A stretch of DNA of 6,450 nucleotides. Source: Erythrobacter sp. Its GTDB lineage: Bacteria; Pseudomonadota; Alphaproteobacteria; Sphingomonadales; Sphingomonadaceae. The stretch lies in the NCBI GenBank assembly GCA_030731635.1, contig JANQTR010000044.1, positions 1 through 6,450 on the forward strand. Direction: 5' to 3'. Position numbers and translations under genes: made by a program. Shown piece by piece: positions 5,858-6,450 of this stretch. The notes under the pieces are model-generated. The model had not been told where the DNA came from. It ran no database searches and saw only the letters and a list, made by a program, of their open reading frames with translations. Every line of letters starts with the position of its first letter. Position 1 is the stretch's first letter.

Positions 5858-5903
5858 CTATCTATCTGGTCAACGGTGGCCGGAATTGTTCAGAGGCCTA
5901 TTC

Positions 5904-6450
5904 ATGAAAACGTCTAGGATTGCATCGACTGGCACGCGTCTGGCAGGGTTGCTGCTACTTACCTCGTCGCTCGTCTTTCCCAGTGTCGCATACGCCCAGC
6001 AGGCCGAAGATGACGCGGCTCAGCAGCCCCAAGAGGAACTGCTCGCAGACGAGGCAGCCACCCCCGAAGACGACCAGGCGGATAATCCGGACGTGTCGGT
6101 TCCGGGCGGCGGGATCATCGTGACCGGGCGGCGCGGCCGCAATCCTGAACGCGCCTCGACTCAAGTGCTCAACGTCTTGTCGGAAGCCGACATCGCGCGC
6201 ACCGGCGAAAGCGACATTGCTGGCGCATTGGGCCGCGTCAGCGGGCTGTCGCTGGTTGGCAATGGTCGCGTGTTCGTGCGCGGGCTTGGCGACCGCTATT
6301 CGCTCGCGCTGCTCAACGGCCTGCCGCTGCCCAGCCCCGAACCGCTGAGCCGCGTCGTTCCGCTCGACATCTTCCCGACCAGCGTGATCGCATCGTCGCT
6401 GGTGCAGAAAACCTATTCGGCCAACTTCCCGGGCGAATTCGGCGGCGGGG
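5904..6450 (+). CDS. TonB-dependent outer-membrane receptor (5' part; 3' end outside window)
   Basis: The frame is open from the ATG at 5904 to the edge, 182 codons of a protein normally of 700-1000 residues. AGAGG lies seven bases upstream. Residues 1-31 form a signal peptide (hydrophobic LAGLLLLTSSLVFPSVA, cleavage near AYA-Q). A long acidic, Gln-rich linker follows (about 32-64), then the TonB box GGGIIVTG (68-75). The plug domain begins near 83, with ADIARTGESDIAGALGRVSGL (95-115), VFVRGLGDRYSLALLNGLPL (123-142), PSPEPLSRVVPLDIFP (143-158) and YSANFPGEFGGG (171-182). These receptors import scarce nutrients using TonB-ExbB-ExbD energy. The PSPEP...VVPLD.FP plug variety is one often seen in receptors for organic ligands rather than classical siderophores (from general knowledge). 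The substrate is unknown; pairing with the upstream lipoprotein is inferred from position. Confidence 0.94.
   Translation, partial: MKTSRIASTGTRLAGLLLLTSSLVFPSVAYAQQAEDDAAQQPQEELLADEAATPEDDQADNPDVSVPGGGIIVTGRRGRNPERASTQVLNVLSEADIARTGESDIAGALGRVSGLSLVGNGRVFVRGLGDRYSLALLNGLPLPSPEPLSRVVPLDIFPTSVIASSLVQKTYSANFPGEFGGG

Overview
The window looks like an alphaproteobacterial chromosome or large replicon, most likely a sphingomonad or erythrobacter-type organism. The genes are GC-rich (clearly above 60% by eye). There is a vir-type type IV secretion operon, and an outer-membrane TonB-dependent receptor whose TonB box (IIVTG) and RYS..LLNGLPLPSPEP plug region are typical of that group. No RNA gene, insertion sequence, CRISPR array or integrase was seen.

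Left part (1-3302, all minus strand): four tightly packed genes read right to left in the classical order. They are virB1 (lytic transglycosylase, 2648-3289), virB2 (pilin, 2295-2606), virB3 (inner-membrane component, 2003-2287) and virB4 (ATPase, 1990 leftwards, cut by the window edge after 663 codons). The operon evidently continues beyond position 1. Upstream of virB1, 38 bp before its start codon, lie two CTGTCA(C/T) direct repeats with an 11-bp period, which is the layout of a PhoB box.

Middle (3399-4213): a small exported TPR protein (3481-3888, minus) ends in a convincing Rho-independent terminator (3399-3433) that separates it from virB1. Between this gene and the next one, transcribed divergently, lies a 325-bp intergenic region. 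Its core (3961-4080) is only about 31% GC. It carries a perfect match to the IHF consensus, a 7-bp inverted repeat, several GTCAT half-sites with two more Pho-box-like pairs, and a good sigma-70-type promoter (TTGCCA-N17-AAGAAT) facing right.

Right part (4214-6450, plus strand): a 529-aa lipoprotein that looks like a secreted or surface beta-helix-type protein, a strong terminator hairpin (5822-5857), then the first 182 codons of a TonB-dependent receptor (5904 to the edge). The lipoprotein and receptor probably act together on an unknown substrate in the outer membrane.

The most interesting reading is that both the secretion operon and the lipoprotein/receptor locus carry Pho-box-like repeats, so phosphate limitation could control both. 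This rests on motif reading only, and none of the boxes has a convincing -10 element at the classical spacing.
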